64,000 nt of DNA from Cognatishimia sp. SS12 (GTDB lineage Bacteria; Pseudomonadota; Alphaproteobacteria; Rhodobacterales; Rhodobacteraceae): NCBI RefSeq assembly GCF_028369055.1, contig NZ_JAQNCZ010000001.1, positions 1-64,000 of the forward strand, given 5' to 3'. Below, in pieces: positions 8,796 through 17,330 of the stretch. Within the stretch, counting starts at the first letter, position 1. Every line of letters begins with the position of its first letter. The notes beneath the pieces were generated by a model that was not told where the DNA came from, did not search any database, and was given only the letters and a program-made list of their open reading frames with translations. Made by a program: the position numbers and the translations under genes.

Positions 8796-9986
8796 ATGAA
8801 ATCCGAAATTCACACGGTAGATACCGGCCGCCGCCCCATCAGCGGTGATCAGGCTCTCCCCAGAACCGATGCCATATCGGCACAGACCAATGCGCTCACG
8901 CAGATCCCGACGGCGGTTGTGTTCTGTGAGGGCAACTTTGCCAAAGTTGATGGCAAGACGGCCAACGGGCTTGTGCGCCATTCAGAAGCCTACAGGATCG
9001 TCTCGGTCATCGACAGCACCCACAGCGGTGAGAATAGCGGCGCGGTTCTTGATGGTGTGCGCAACACCATACCCGTTCTCAAGGACCTGGATGCCGCCGT
9101 CGCCCACGAGAGCTTCATGCCGGATACGTTTATCTATGGAATGGCCCCGTCAACTGGGCGGCTTTCGACAGCGGATCGTGATGTTGTGCTGGATGCAATC
9201 GGACGTGGTATGAACATCGTCTCTGGCCTGCATGAGTACCTGAGTGATGATGCCGAAATTGCGCAAGCCGCATTGGAAAATCAGGTCACTATTCGCGACA
9301 TCCGTAAACCTAAGCTCAGCAAAGACATGCGGTTGTTCGATGGCAGCGTCGCAAATGTTGAGGCGTTGCGGATCGCTGTTCTTGGCACGGATTGCGCCAT
9401 CGGAAAGCGGACGACTGCGACGGTTTTGGCCGGTGCATTGAATGCGAAAGGCATCAAGACCGTGCTGGTTGGGACCGGCCAGACGGGTTTAATGCAGGGC
9501 GCAAAATATGGCGTGGCCATGGATGCGATCCCGCCCCAATTCTGCTGCGGCGAACTTGAGGGCGCGATTGTTGCCGCCTCGGAGGCCGAGCAGCCCGATG
9601 TCATTTTAATCGAGGGCCAAGGGGCGCTCAGCCATCCCGCGTTTTGCACATCCGCCTTTATCCTGCGCGGCAGCCAACCCGACGCTGTTATCCTGCAGCA
9701 CGCCCCAAAACGCGCCCATCGCTGTGATTTTCCCAATATGCCAATGCCGACGCCCGCCAGTGAGATCGCTTTGATCGAAGCGTTTTCTGACACCAAGGTC
9801 ATAGGCGTTACTCTCAATCACGAAGGCATGTCCGAGGCTGAGATCACAACCACGATTGCCAGCCAAACTGAAAAGCTGCGCCTGCCAGTAACCGATGCGC
9901 TCAGCAGGCCATCGGCACGTTTGTTGGCGCTGGTTGTTGATGCTTATCCCGGTCTGCAGCAACGAACGCCCGTGGCTGCAATTTGA
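8796..9986 (+). CDS. DUF1611 P-loop protein (DgcN-like)
   Basis: 396 residues. The central VLGTDCAIGKRTTAT (about 195-209) is the P-loop of the DUF1611 family, followed by VGTGQTGLMQGAKYGVAMD and VILIEGQGALSHPAF. One member of this family, DgcN, is reported as a D-glutamate N-acetyltransferase in a marine D-glutamate pathway; other members are uncharacterised. The start has AAAGGAAA seven bases upstream. The gene overlaps a PLP racemase of the ornithine-racemase type by four bases (TTGA), so a shared role with D-amino acids is plausible. A DgcA partner is not present here, so the exact reaction is unproven. Confidence 0.85.
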   Translation: MKSEIHTVDTGRRPISGDQALPRTDAISAQTNALTQIPTAVVFCEGNFAKVDGKTANGLVRHSEAYRIVSVIDSTHSGENSGAVLDGVRNTIPVLKDLDAAVAHESFMPDTFIYGMAPSTGRLSTADRDVVLDAIGRGMNIVSGLHEYLSDDAEIAQAALENQVTIRDIRKPKLSKDMRLFDGSVANVEALRIAVLGTDCAIGKRTTATVLAGALNAKGIKTVLVGTGQTGLMQGAKYGVAMDAIPPQFCCGELEGAIVAASEAEQPDVILIEGQGALSHPAFCTSAFILRGSQPDAVILQHAPKRAHRCDFPNMPMPTPASEIALIEAFSDTKVIGVTLNHEGMSEAEITTTIASQTEKLRLPVTDALSRPSARLLALVVDAYPGLQQRTPVAAI

Positions 9987-11104
9987 ATAGCCCGCGCCTG
10001 GAAATTGATCTGCAAAAGATACGCCACAATACGCGGACCATTGTCGAGCGGCTGAAGCGGCGCGGCATCCGTGTGACGGCAGTGACCAAAGCTGTATGTG
10101 GTCATCCGGCTATCGCCCGGGCCATGCTCGACGGTGGCGCAGAGGGGCTGGCTGACGCACGGTTGACCAATGCAAAACGGCTCCGCCAGGCAGGAATGAC
10201 GTGCTCGATCACCCTGATCAGAACGCCGATGCTCAGTCAGGTCGATGACGTGGTGCAGGTTTGCGAGACGAGTTACAACACAGAGGGAGCGGTGATCGCA
10301 GCCTTGGCCATTGCAGCGCGCCAGCAAAACACGGTTCACGGCGTTATCCTGATGGTCGAATTGGGTGATCAGCGCGAAGGGATCAGGCCACAGGACCTTG
10401 GCGCTATGGCGCAGCATGTGGTGGATTTGCCCGGTGTGGCGCTAAAAGGCATTGGGGCGAACTTTGCCTGTCTGAGCGGCATTGCTCCGACTGCGGCGAA
10501 AATGCAGGCGCTGACTGCGCTTGCCAATGACATCGAGGGCCAGTGTGGCCCATTCCTTGAAACGGTCTCTGGCGGCAATTCTGCCACCTTGCCTTGGGCA
10601 CTTGAGCGACATGCCATTGGCCGGATCAACGATCTGCGCCTTGGAGAAGCGATATTGCTTGGTGTGGACCCGGTCACAGGAGATCAGATTGGCGGCCTGT
10701 TTTCAGATGCCTGCACGCTTATCGCCGAAGTCATCGAGGTAGACGTTAAGCCGATGCAACCTTCCGAAAGCCTCGCTGACCGTCCAAAGGCAACCACTCA
10801 GCCTGCGCCCGACACATTCGGAACAACGCGGCTTATTCTTGCTATCGGGCAACAAGACTCGGATATGGCCGGGCTTTCGATGCTTGTTGGCACCACACTT
10901 ATCGGCGCGACAAGCGATCACCTTGTTATCGGCATGAAAAATTCAGCGCTCAGCGTTGGATCGGAAATGCGATTTCAAATGGATTATGGGGCTTTGATGC
11001 GCGCCACGGCCGCCCCGGATATTCAGATACATTTACGCAATGACCGACCTGCGCAAAACGCACCTGGTGCCGGTGGCCCAGGCACACGCCTGGCATCGGT
11101 TTGA
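9983..11104 (+). CDS. PLP-dependent amino acid racemase, ornithine racemase type
   Basis: 373 residues with the alanine-racemase-like TIM barrel. The likely PLP lysine is K36 in VTAVTKAVCG. LMVELGDQREGI, TVSGGNSATLPWA and NDLRLGEAILLG match the YhfX/Orr group that racemises ornithine or related amino acids, usually from D/L substrates larger than alanine. Translation begins at TTG 9983 inside the stop of the DUF1611 gene, which indicates coupling. An insertion around residues 255-275 (PSESLADRPKATTQPAPDT) is hydrophilic and variable. The substrate cannot be read from sequence. Confidence 0.85.
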   Translation: MNSPRLEIDLQKIRHNTRTIVERLKRRGIRVTAVTKAVCGHPAIARAMLDGGAEGLADARLTNAKRLRQAGMTCSITLIRTPMLSQVDDVVQVCETSYNTEGAVIAALAIAARQQNTVHGVILMVELGDQREGIRPQDLGAMAQHVVDLPGVALKGIGANFACLSGIAPTAAKMQALTALANDIEGQCGPFLETVSGGNSATLPWALERHAIGRINDLRLGEAILLGVDPVTGDQIGGLFSDACTLIAEVIEVDVKPMQPSESLADRPKATTQPAPDTFGTTRLILAIGQQDSDMAGLSMLVGTTLIGATSDHLVIGMKNSALSVGSEMRFQMDYGALMRATAAPDIQIHLRNDRPAQNAPGAGGPGTRLASV

Positions 11105-11153
11105 GCGCGCTGAATTACGCGCGCCCCAGATGAAACCAGAAGGAGAAACTCAA

Positions 11154-11345
11154 ATGGCAAAGCTCACAAAATCAAGCCTGTTCAAAACGCAAATTCCCAA
11201 GGCGGAAACGGCGATGGATAAGACAACCCGGATCGTACGAAAAATGGTCGAAGAAGAGGCCCAGCAACGGCAAGCCAAAATCGACCGTTTGCGGATTGCG
11301 CGCCTCGAACGCGAAGCCAACACCCCGGCAAAGCCGACCCGATAA
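11154..11345 (+). CDS. Small basic protein, unknown function
   Basis: 63 residues, highly charged (KMVEEEAQQRQAKIDRLR), predicted mostly helical with possible coiled coil, and no membrane segment. AAGGAG lies eight bases before ATG 11154. It follows the racemase by 49 bases on the same strand and may share its transcript. I do not recognise a family. Confidence 0.65.
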   Translation: MAKLTKSSLFKTQIPKAETAMDKTTRIVRKMVEEEAQQRQAKIDRLRIARLEREANTPAKPTR

Positions 11346-11744
11346 AGCAAATTCGTCTATCAAACGCGCGCTTGGCAATACCCTCCTAATGCATGTTCCC
11401 AGCTAACTTGGGCGCGCGATATCACGCGCAAAGGATCCACCATGCCGCGCGCAGACGAGAGCGCCACAAAAGTTCGCTATATCTGTCAGACATATACGGC
11501 ATGACGGAGCACGCTCACCAAATATGGTTAGGTCATCAGTCCCCCCCCCCTTATTTCAATGTCCATCGCTGCGGGGCGTTGAAGACGGAAGGCCGAGCTA
11601 AAGCCTCTACACCTCCAAGAGCATCGCACACTGCCTAAATTCTAGGCAATGGGTCGCCCATCGCGGGGGGAGCAGACGTTCTGGCGGCAGGCAGAGGTGC
11701 CGTGTTGATTCAGCCCTTGAGGCAGGCGGGAGGTTTGGGTCAAT
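11346..11744. other. Gene-poor gap with debris and a C10 tract
   Basis: No intact gene in about 400 bases. It contains a 20-codon fragment at 11442-11504 (listed separately) and a run of ten C at 11541-11550. The composition is less GC-biased than the flanking core genes. It separates the accessory patch from the glucosylglycerate cassette. Confidence 0.5.
11442..11504 (+). pseudogene. Possible 5' fragment of a small conserved gene
   Basis: AAAGGA stands seven bases before an ATG that encodes MPRADESATKVRYICQTYTA and then stops. The KVRYICQTY stretch recalls the start of small conserved Rhodobacteraceae proteins of about 90 residues, of which only this beginning remains. The assignment rests on memory of the family and is weak. 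Confidence 0.3.
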
Positions 11745-13502
11745 TTGGGCAGTATGACTGCAGCACCACAGAACACGTTTGATGCCAAGCTGACCAAGCT
11801 TATCGGCCAGATCTATCCCGACATCGATGCCGCCCAACTCAAGCAGATGATTGTGGAGGCCTTTTGGCCCGGCGAGTCTGCGCCGCGCAAACGGGCACGG
11901 CGGCCGGGCAACAATCAGTGGAGCGAGCAAGACGCGCTGCTGATCACTTATGGCCATTCCATTCAGGACGGCGAGCATAAGCCGCTGGACCTCTTGCATG
12001 ATTTCCTATTGCGCCGCCTCAAGGGCGTGCTGAACAGCGTGCATATCCTGCCGTTTTTTCCGTTCACCTCGGACGATGGCTTTGCTGTCACCGATTTTTA
12101 CGCGGTGAACGCACAGCTGGGCGATTGGCCGGACATCAACCGTATTGCTGATGGTTTTCAGCTGATGTCGGATCTGGTGCTGAACCATGTCTCAAGCCAG
12201 GGGGCGTGGTTCAACGCCTATCTGCAGGATCAGCCGCCTTATAACCAGTTTTTCTTTGAGGCCTCGCCCGAGGATGATCTGAGTGACGTGGTGCGGCCCA
12301 GAACGACCCCTTTGTTGCAACAGGTCGAGACGATTAATGGGCCGCGGCATGTCTGGTGTACGTTCAGCCATGATCAGGTGGATCTTGATTTTCGCAACCC
12401 CGAAGTGTTGCTGGAGTTTCTGCGGATCATCCGCCTGCATGTCGACAACGGCGTGCGCATCATCCGGCTAGATGCGGTCGCGTTTCTGTGGAAAGAGGCC
12501 GGCACGCCCTCCATCCACATGCCGCAGACCCATGCGGTGGTGAAGCTGATGCGACTGCTGTGTGATTTCGCTTCGGAAAAGATCATTCTGCTGACGGAAA
12601 CCAATGTGCCGAAAGCCGAGAATATGAGCTATTTCGGCGATCGTGACGAAGCGCATATGATCTATAATTTCCCGCTGCCGCCGTTGATCTTGCATGCGGT
12701 GCAGTCAGGCTCTGCCGAGCGGCTGCGCAAATGGCAAAGCGGCATGCCGCCGGCCCCGATGGGCTGCGCCTATTTGAATTTCACCGCCAGCCATGATGGC
12801 ATTGGCATGCGCCCGGTTGAGGGGATTTTGCCCGCCGAGGAACAGGCCAAGATGATTGATACCATTGAGAAGGTGGGCGGGCTGGTGTCCATGCGCGCGC
12901 TGCCAGATGGCGGCGAAGCGCCCTATGAGATCAACACAACCTTCTACGAGGCCACCCGCCGCACCTTTGCCGGTGAGGATGCGCATCACTTTGAAAGGTT
13001 TCTCTGCGCGCAGACCATCCCTATGTCGCTGGAAGGGATCCCGGCCTTTTACATCCATTCGCTGCTGGCGACACCAAATGACCTGGATCAAGTGCAGCGG
13101 CGCGGGATGAACCGGGCGATCAACCGGCACAATTGGCATTACCCGGATTTGAACGCGCTGCTGGATGATCCGGACACACCGCAGGCGCGGGTGCTGGGCG
13201 CGCTTTCAGAACGTCTGCGCATTCGCAATCAGCAACCGGCGTTTCACCCGAATGCGACGCAGTTTACCCTGCCGCTGGAGGACAGTGTCTTTGGCGTCTG
13301 GCGGCAAAGTCTGGATCGGCATCAGTCGGTCTTTGCGTTGCACAATGTCAGCGCCGAAACGGTTGAGCTTTCGCATCTGTCGATGAACCTGATCGAAGAT
13401 GAAATCTGGGTTGATTTGCTGAGTGGCGAGCCCGTGGATATGTCCAAGGGCACGCTCACTTTGGCACCGTATCAATGCCGCTGGATCACCAATCGCGGCT
13501 GA
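11745..13502 (+). CDS. Glucosylglycerate phosphorylase-type GH13_18 enzyme
   Basis: 585 residues of the sucrose-phosphorylase group. SVHILPFFPFTSDDGFAVTD, VRIIRLDAVAFLWKE (nucleophile D243), ILLTETNVP (acid/base E285) and NFTASHDGIG give the GH13 catalytic set. Enzymes of this subfamily phosphorolyse sucrose, sucrose-6-phosphate or glucosylglycerate to glucose-1-phosphate. The genes facing it make glucosylglycerate, so glucosylglycerate phosphorylase is the best call; sucrose cannot be excluded. TTG 11745 lies 11 bases after GGGAGG; ATG 11754 is the alternative. The stop is three bases from the convergent synthase gene. Confidence 0.85.
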   Translation: MGSMTAAPQNTFDAKLTKLIGQIYPDIDAAQLKQMIVEAFWPGESAPRKRARRPGNNQWSEQDALLITYGHSIQDGEHKPLDLLHDFLLRRLKGVLNSVHILPFFPFTSDDGFAVTDFYAVNAQLGDWPDINRIADGFQLMSDLVLNHVSSQGAWFNAYLQDQPPYNQFFFEASPEDDLSDVVRPRTTPLLQQVETINGPRHVWCTFSHDQVDLDFRNPEVLLEFLRIIRLHVDNGVRIIRLDAVAFLWKEAGTPSIHMPQTHAVVKLMRLLCDFASEKIILLTETNVPKAENMSYFGDRDEAHMIYNFPLPPLILHAVQSGSAERLRKWQSGMPPAPMGCAYLNFTASHDGIGMRPVEGILPAEEQAKMIDTIEKVGGLVSMRALPDGGEAPYEINTTFYEATRRTFAGEDAHHFERFLCAQTIPMSLEGIPAFYIHSLLATPNDLDQVQRRGMNRAINRHNWHYPDLNALLDDPDTPQARVLGALSERLRIRNQQPAFHPNATQFTLPLEDSVFGVWRQSLDRHQSVFALHNVSAETVELSHLSMNLIEDEIWVDLLSGEPVDMSKGTLTLAPYQCRWITNRG

Positions 13503-13505
13503 AGC

Positions 13506-14723
13506 TTAGAAGTCCGCCTCATCTGCGTGCGCTGCAGCCGTCAGATCCGCCAGGAAGGTCGGATCCGCGGAATGGACGCGGTTCCAGGTGGTGATAAAGG
13601 GGGTTTCATAGGGGTTGTCCAGAAACACCTGACCGGCGCGCATGATGCTTTCGGCGAAAAGCTCAATGGCTTGTTCTTCTTTGTGGCGATCCAGTTCAAG
13701 CCCGTTCAGGCGGGCGTCGTTGTAGTAGGCTTCCAAGAGGTCGAGTGCGCTGCGATAATAAGTGGCTTTCAAGGTGCGCAGGACATTGGGCGTAAAGACG
13801 GTGCCATCCGCTGCGAGTTTGCGGAAGATGGCTTTGCAGATGTCGGCGGACATCCGGTTGAGGCCCTTGGTGGCCTCTTCCGGCGACAGTTCCTGATGTT
13901 TGTGGTCATAGGCATCTGCGATATCCACCTGACAGACCGCCTTGGGGGCCAGATTGCGCCAGGCTTCAGACAGCACGCCGATTTCAAGGCCCCAGTCAGA
14001 GGGGATGCGCAGATCTGGCAGGATCGCGGTGCGCATGGCAAATTCGCCTGACAGCGGATAGCGGAAGCTGCGCAGATAATCGATATAGTCCCGATCGCCA
14101 ATGACCCGCTTAAGCGCGATCAAAAGCGGGCTAACAAGCAGCCGCGTGACCCGCCCGTTCAGCCCGCCGCCGCCGATGCGCGGGTAATAACCTTTGGCCA
14201 CCTGATAGGGGAAGGTCGGGTTCACAACCGGATAGACCAGCCGCGCCAGCAGCTCTTTGTTATAGGTGAGAATGTCGCAATCGTGGATCGCCATCACGGC
14301 GCTATCCGCGCAGCCGATCAGATAGCCCATCGAGGACCAGACATTTTTGCCTTTGCCCTTTTCGGCAGGCGCAAGGCCAAGCGCCTCTAGCCGCGCGCCA
14401 AGTTCCAGCATGCGCGGGCTGTCGTTCCAGATGACAATATGGTTTTGGTTGAGGCCCTTGAAGAACTCCTTGGCCTTGCGAAATTGCGCCTCATCCGCGG
14501 CGTCCAGACCGATGATGATCCGATGCAGGTATTTGACTTGCGCCAGCTCTGCCAAGATATTTGGCATGGCTTCGCCTTCGAGCTCGGAATAGAGGCAAGG
14601 CAGGATCAGTGAAATCTTGCGGCTGTCGCCAAAGGTCGTGAGCTCATGCTCCAGCTCGTCAAGGGACCGTGTGCGCAGATTGTGCAGAGTTGCGATATTC
14701 CCGTTTTGGTGAAAATCGGCCAT
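13506..14723 (-). CDS. gpgS: Glucosyl-3-phosphoglycerate synthase
   Basis: 405 residues, GT-A fold. It transfers glucose from a nucleotide sugar to 3-phosphoglycerate, the first step to the compatible solute glucosylglycerate. SLILPCLYSELEGEAMP opens the nucleotide-sugar domain, GKGKNVWSSMGYLIG follows, and MAIHDCDI (DCD 148-150) is the metal-binding DxD. YYPRIGGGGLNGRVTRLLVSP matches the acceptor region of the family. The start follows the phosphatase stop by five bases with AAGGA upstream, so the order of transcription is phosphatase then synthase. A mannosyl donor cannot be excluded from sequence alone. Confidence 0.88.
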   Translation of the reverse strand: MADFHQNGNIATLHNLRTRSLDELEHELTTFGDSRKISLILPCLYSELEGEAMPNILAELAQVKYLHRIIIGLDAADEAQFRKAKEFFKGLNQNHIVIWNDSPRMLELGARLEALGLAPAEKGKGKNVWSSMGYLIGCADSAVMAIHDCDILTYNKELLARLVYPVVNPTFPYQVAKGYYPRIGGGGLNGRVTRLLVSPLLIALKRVIGDRDYIDYLRSFRYPLSGEFAMRTAILPDLRIPSDWGLEIGVLSEAWRNLAPKAVCQVDIADAYDHKHQELSPEEATKGLNRMSADICKAIFRKLAADGTVFTPNVLRTLKATYYRSALDLLEAYYNDARLNGLELDRHKEEQAIELFAESIMRAGQVFLDNPYETPFITTWNRVHSADPTFLADLTAAAHADEADF

Positions 14724-14728
14724 AGTCC

Positions 14729-15520
14729 TTAAGTCCTCTTGATATTTAAGTCTTTGAGCTGCGCCAATACGGCAGCGTTCCAGCCGGTGGGTCCGGCAGC
14801 CTGCGTGCGCAGGATATGCCCCGCTTCTTCGCCGCGCAATTTTGGCAGGGGCGTGGCGTGCGGATTATGCACCACAACGGCGCGATCCGCGCTTTCTAGC
14901 ATTTTGATGTCATTGGGGGCGTCGCCCAACGCCAAAGTATGCTGCGCCCCAAATTTCCGCGTGAGTTCGTGCACGCGATCGGCCTTGTTGCCACCAAAGG
15001 ACAGCGTCACGAAACGTCCGCCTTTTTGGCCGATGATGCCGACCTCGGCCAGATGTGCAAGAAAGTCCTCTAGCGCAGCCTCCGTGCCGGACCAGGTGCC
15101 GGGTTCGGAGAAAGCGCGTTGTTTGGCGCGCGCGGCTTGGGCAGGCGGCAATCCGGTGCGTTCTGATAGCGCTGCGACGCTCTGGTCGCCAAACCCGCAG
15201 AATTTCGATCGCAGCGCGCGCGGCAAAGCATCAAGTTCAGTGCGCAGCGTGTCATATGTTGCGTCTGCGGCCACCGAATGTGTCCCGGCTGGCAAAATCC
15301 CGGCACCGTTTTCAACAATCGCTGGCCAGTCGTCAAACCCAATCGCGGCACGAATGTCGCAAATTTCGGGTGCGGTTTTGCTGCTTGCGAGGACCAATCC
15401 GGCCCCAACGTCGCGCAAGGCCCCAAGCGCCTCTGTTGCAGCGTTCCATTGGTAAGTCTCATGATCCAGCAACGTTCCATCCAGATCAGAAAAAACCAGC
15501 AGAGGAACCTTGTGCGTCAT
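14729..15520 (-). CDS. Glucosyl-/mannosyl-3-phosphoglycerate phosphatase (HAD family)
   Basis: 263 residues. LLVFSDLDGTLLDHETYQW is HAD motif I with the two catalytic aspartates. VLASSKTAPEI is motif II, GGNKADRV is motif III and LALGDAPNDIKMLE is motif IV. The cap (C2B type) and GGxF lead match the mannosyl-3-phosphoglycerate phosphatase family. It removes the phosphate from glucosyl-3-phosphoglycerate made by the next gene. ATG 15520 is used because family proteins begin close to motif I; the open frame extends further without support. Confidence 0.87.
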   Translation of the reverse strand: MTHKVPLLVFSDLDGTLLDHETYQWNAATEALGALRDVGAGLVLASSKTAPEICDIRAAIGFDDWPAIVENGAGILPAGTHSVAADATYDTLRTELDALPRALRSKFCGFGDQSVAALSERTGLPPAQAARAKQRAFSEPGTWSGTEAALEDFLAHLAEVGIIGQKGGRFVTLSFGGNKADRVHELTRKFGAQHTLALGDAPNDIKMLESADRAVVVHNPHATPLPKLRGEEAGHILRTQAAGPTGWNAAVLAQLKDLNIKRT

Positions 15521-15710
15521 GTGTGGAAACTTAGGTGCGTCGGTTCTGAAGGGCAACCCAATGCCGCAACCGCAGCAGATTTGACCGCTTTTCAGGGATA
15601 CCCCTTGAGGAATTGACCAAAAATTAGGCACGTGTCGGTTTCTTAATCGCGGTGGTTTGGGTGTCAAAATCCTGTCCAACCGTCGGCTGTTGCGCTAAAC
15701 CAGAGGGGGC

Positions 15711-16676
15711 ATGACGCAGGTTATCATCCATATAGGCACGCAGAAGACCGGGTCGACAGCGATTCAATCGGCTTTGTTTTCCAATGCAGAGGCGCTTGAG
15801 CCGCTGGGCTATCACTTTGTGAAAGCCGGGCGGCGCAGGGCGGCGCATAATCATATTGCTGTCAGCAGTCGCGGTCCTGAAATTGGTGCGCTTCTGGATG
15901 AGGTGGTCGCCGAAATTGACGCGGCCCCGGACAAGATTCACATTCTTTCCAGTGAAATGTTCTTTCGCACCAGTATCGCCGAAACGCTGGCCGCTGCTTT
16001 TCCTGACCGGCTGAAAGACAACATTAAGTTCATCGCTTATGTCCGGCGTCAGGATAAATTTCTGGAAGCGATGTACAAACAGCTGCTGAAAAACGGGCGG
16101 TTCCGCGGCACCCCGGCCGAATTTGTCGAGAAAAAACAGCACAGCGCCGCCTACACGCAGGTTCTTGATGTGTTTGCGCGGCATTTCGGCCAAGCGGCGT
16201 TATCGGTCAAACCCTTTGAACGGCGGCTGTTTGACGGCGGTGATGTCGTGCGCGATTTTCTAAAGGAATTGGGCGTGCCCGAAGCGGCCAGCGCCAGTTG
16301 GAGCTATGCGCATTCCAATGTCACCCTCTCGCGCGAAGCCTCGCAAATTCTGGGGCAGATGAGCCGAAACACCGACATCAATACGCGGCAGCTGATCCGC
16401 TTTCTGGCGCGCAAGCGTCCGGAGGGGGCGGTGCGGACCGGCGATTGTTTTCAACCTTCAGAGCGGCGCGCATTGATGCGGCTGTACCGCGAAGACAACG
16501 CGCAGCTGAAATCCAAATATTGCCCGCAGTTTGACCCGATGTTTGATGAAAGCGATATCGCGCCCGGCGTCCCAGATGAGGCCCCAAGCCGCGAAGAAAC
16601 AGCGGCCCGCCGCGAGGCGGCCCTGCGGGCGGTCATGCGCGCTTTGGGCAAAACCCATACCAGCACAGTGCGCTAG
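15711..16676 (+). CDS. Sulfotransferase-like protein
   Basis: 321 residues. VIIHIGTQKTGSTAIQSAL at the N-terminus is the PAPS 5'-phosphosulfate loop of sulfotransferases. IHILSSEMFF and IAYVRRQDKFLEAMY fit the 3'-phosphate-binding region. The target is unknown; in this clade such genes often lie near surface polysaccharide genes, but none is adjacent. AGAGGGGG precedes the ATG. The last 40 residues are charged and low in complexity. Confidence 0.75.
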   Translation: MTQVIIHIGTQKTGSTAIQSALFSNAEALEPLGYHFVKAGRRRAAHNHIAVSSRGPEIGALLDEVVAEIDAAPDKIHILSSEMFFRTSIAETLAAAFPDRLKDNIKFIAYVRRQDKFLEAMYKQLLKNGRFRGTPAEFVEKKQHSAAYTQVLDVFARHFGQAALSVKPFERRLFDGGDVVRDFLKELGVPEAASASWSYAHSNVTLSREASQILGQMSRNTDINTRQLIRFLARKRPEGAVRTGDCFQPSERRALMRLYREDNAQLKSKYCPQFDPMFDESDIAPGVPDEAPSREETAARREAALRAVMRALGKTHTSTVR

Positions 16677-16802
16677 TCGAGCGTCTGGATTTCAGGTGCA
16701 AGTTGATCACGCCCAGCAATTTTTCGCGTGGCTTCTGGTCAAAGCGTCCCGCGCAAGCTAAGGCTAGGGCAGTTTAGCAATTCACCTGGCAGAGAGGCTT
16801 CC

Positions 16803-17327
16803 ATGGCAGACGGAACATTTGCAGCGCTACTCGTATTGGGTGGCCTTCTGGACATGAGCGCAAACCACTGCGGCACGGAAAATGGCTGTTTGGGGCGCAG
16901 CGACGTCACACCACGCTTTGCCATTTCTGCCGGCGAAGTGCTTGAGCGGCAGGCCATGCCCGCCGCAGAGCTTTACGTGCGCTACGATCTGGGGCATCGC
17001 AACGGGCCATTTGGCCATGCGGTTGGCTTTTCTATCGGCGAAAACGGCGAGCTATGGCTCGGTGCCGGTCAGACCTGGAAAATGGATCTGGGCCGCAACA
17101 GCCCGTTTTACACCGAATTGCACGCAATGGTGGGCCTTTATGAGCCAAACGGCGGCTTTGACCTTGGCGGACCAATTGAATTCCGCTCGGGCATCGAGGT
17201 GGGTTATGAGAACCAAGCAGGCTGGCGCTATTCAATCAGCTATGATCACCGCTCCAACCTGGAAATCTACAGCAATAACCCCGGCATCGAAACGGTGCAG
17301 GCGCGTGTGAGCATCCCGCTTAAGTAA
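16803..17327 (+). CDS. PagL-like lipid A 3-O-deacylase
   Basis: 174 residues, beta-rich with amphipathic strands, expected in the outer membrane. The C-terminal part has the PagL catalytic set with exact family spacing: H149, S151 (DHRSN) and E163 (PGIE). PagL removes the 3-O acyl chain from lipid A. The N-terminus (TFAALLVLGGLLDMS) is a short hydrophobic stretch rather than a textbook signal peptide. GAGAGG precedes ATG 16803. The stop lies three bases from the convergent cobF stop. Confidence 0.8.
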   Translation: MADGTFAALLVLGGLLDMSANHCGTENGCLGRSDVTPRFAISAGEVLERQAMPAAELYVRYDLGHRNGPFGHAVGFSIGENGELWLGAGQTWKMDLGRNSPFYTELHAMVGLYEPNGGFDLGGPIEFRSGIEVGYENQAGWRYSISYDHRSNLEIYSNNPGIETVQARVSIPLK

Positions 17328-17330
17328 AAA

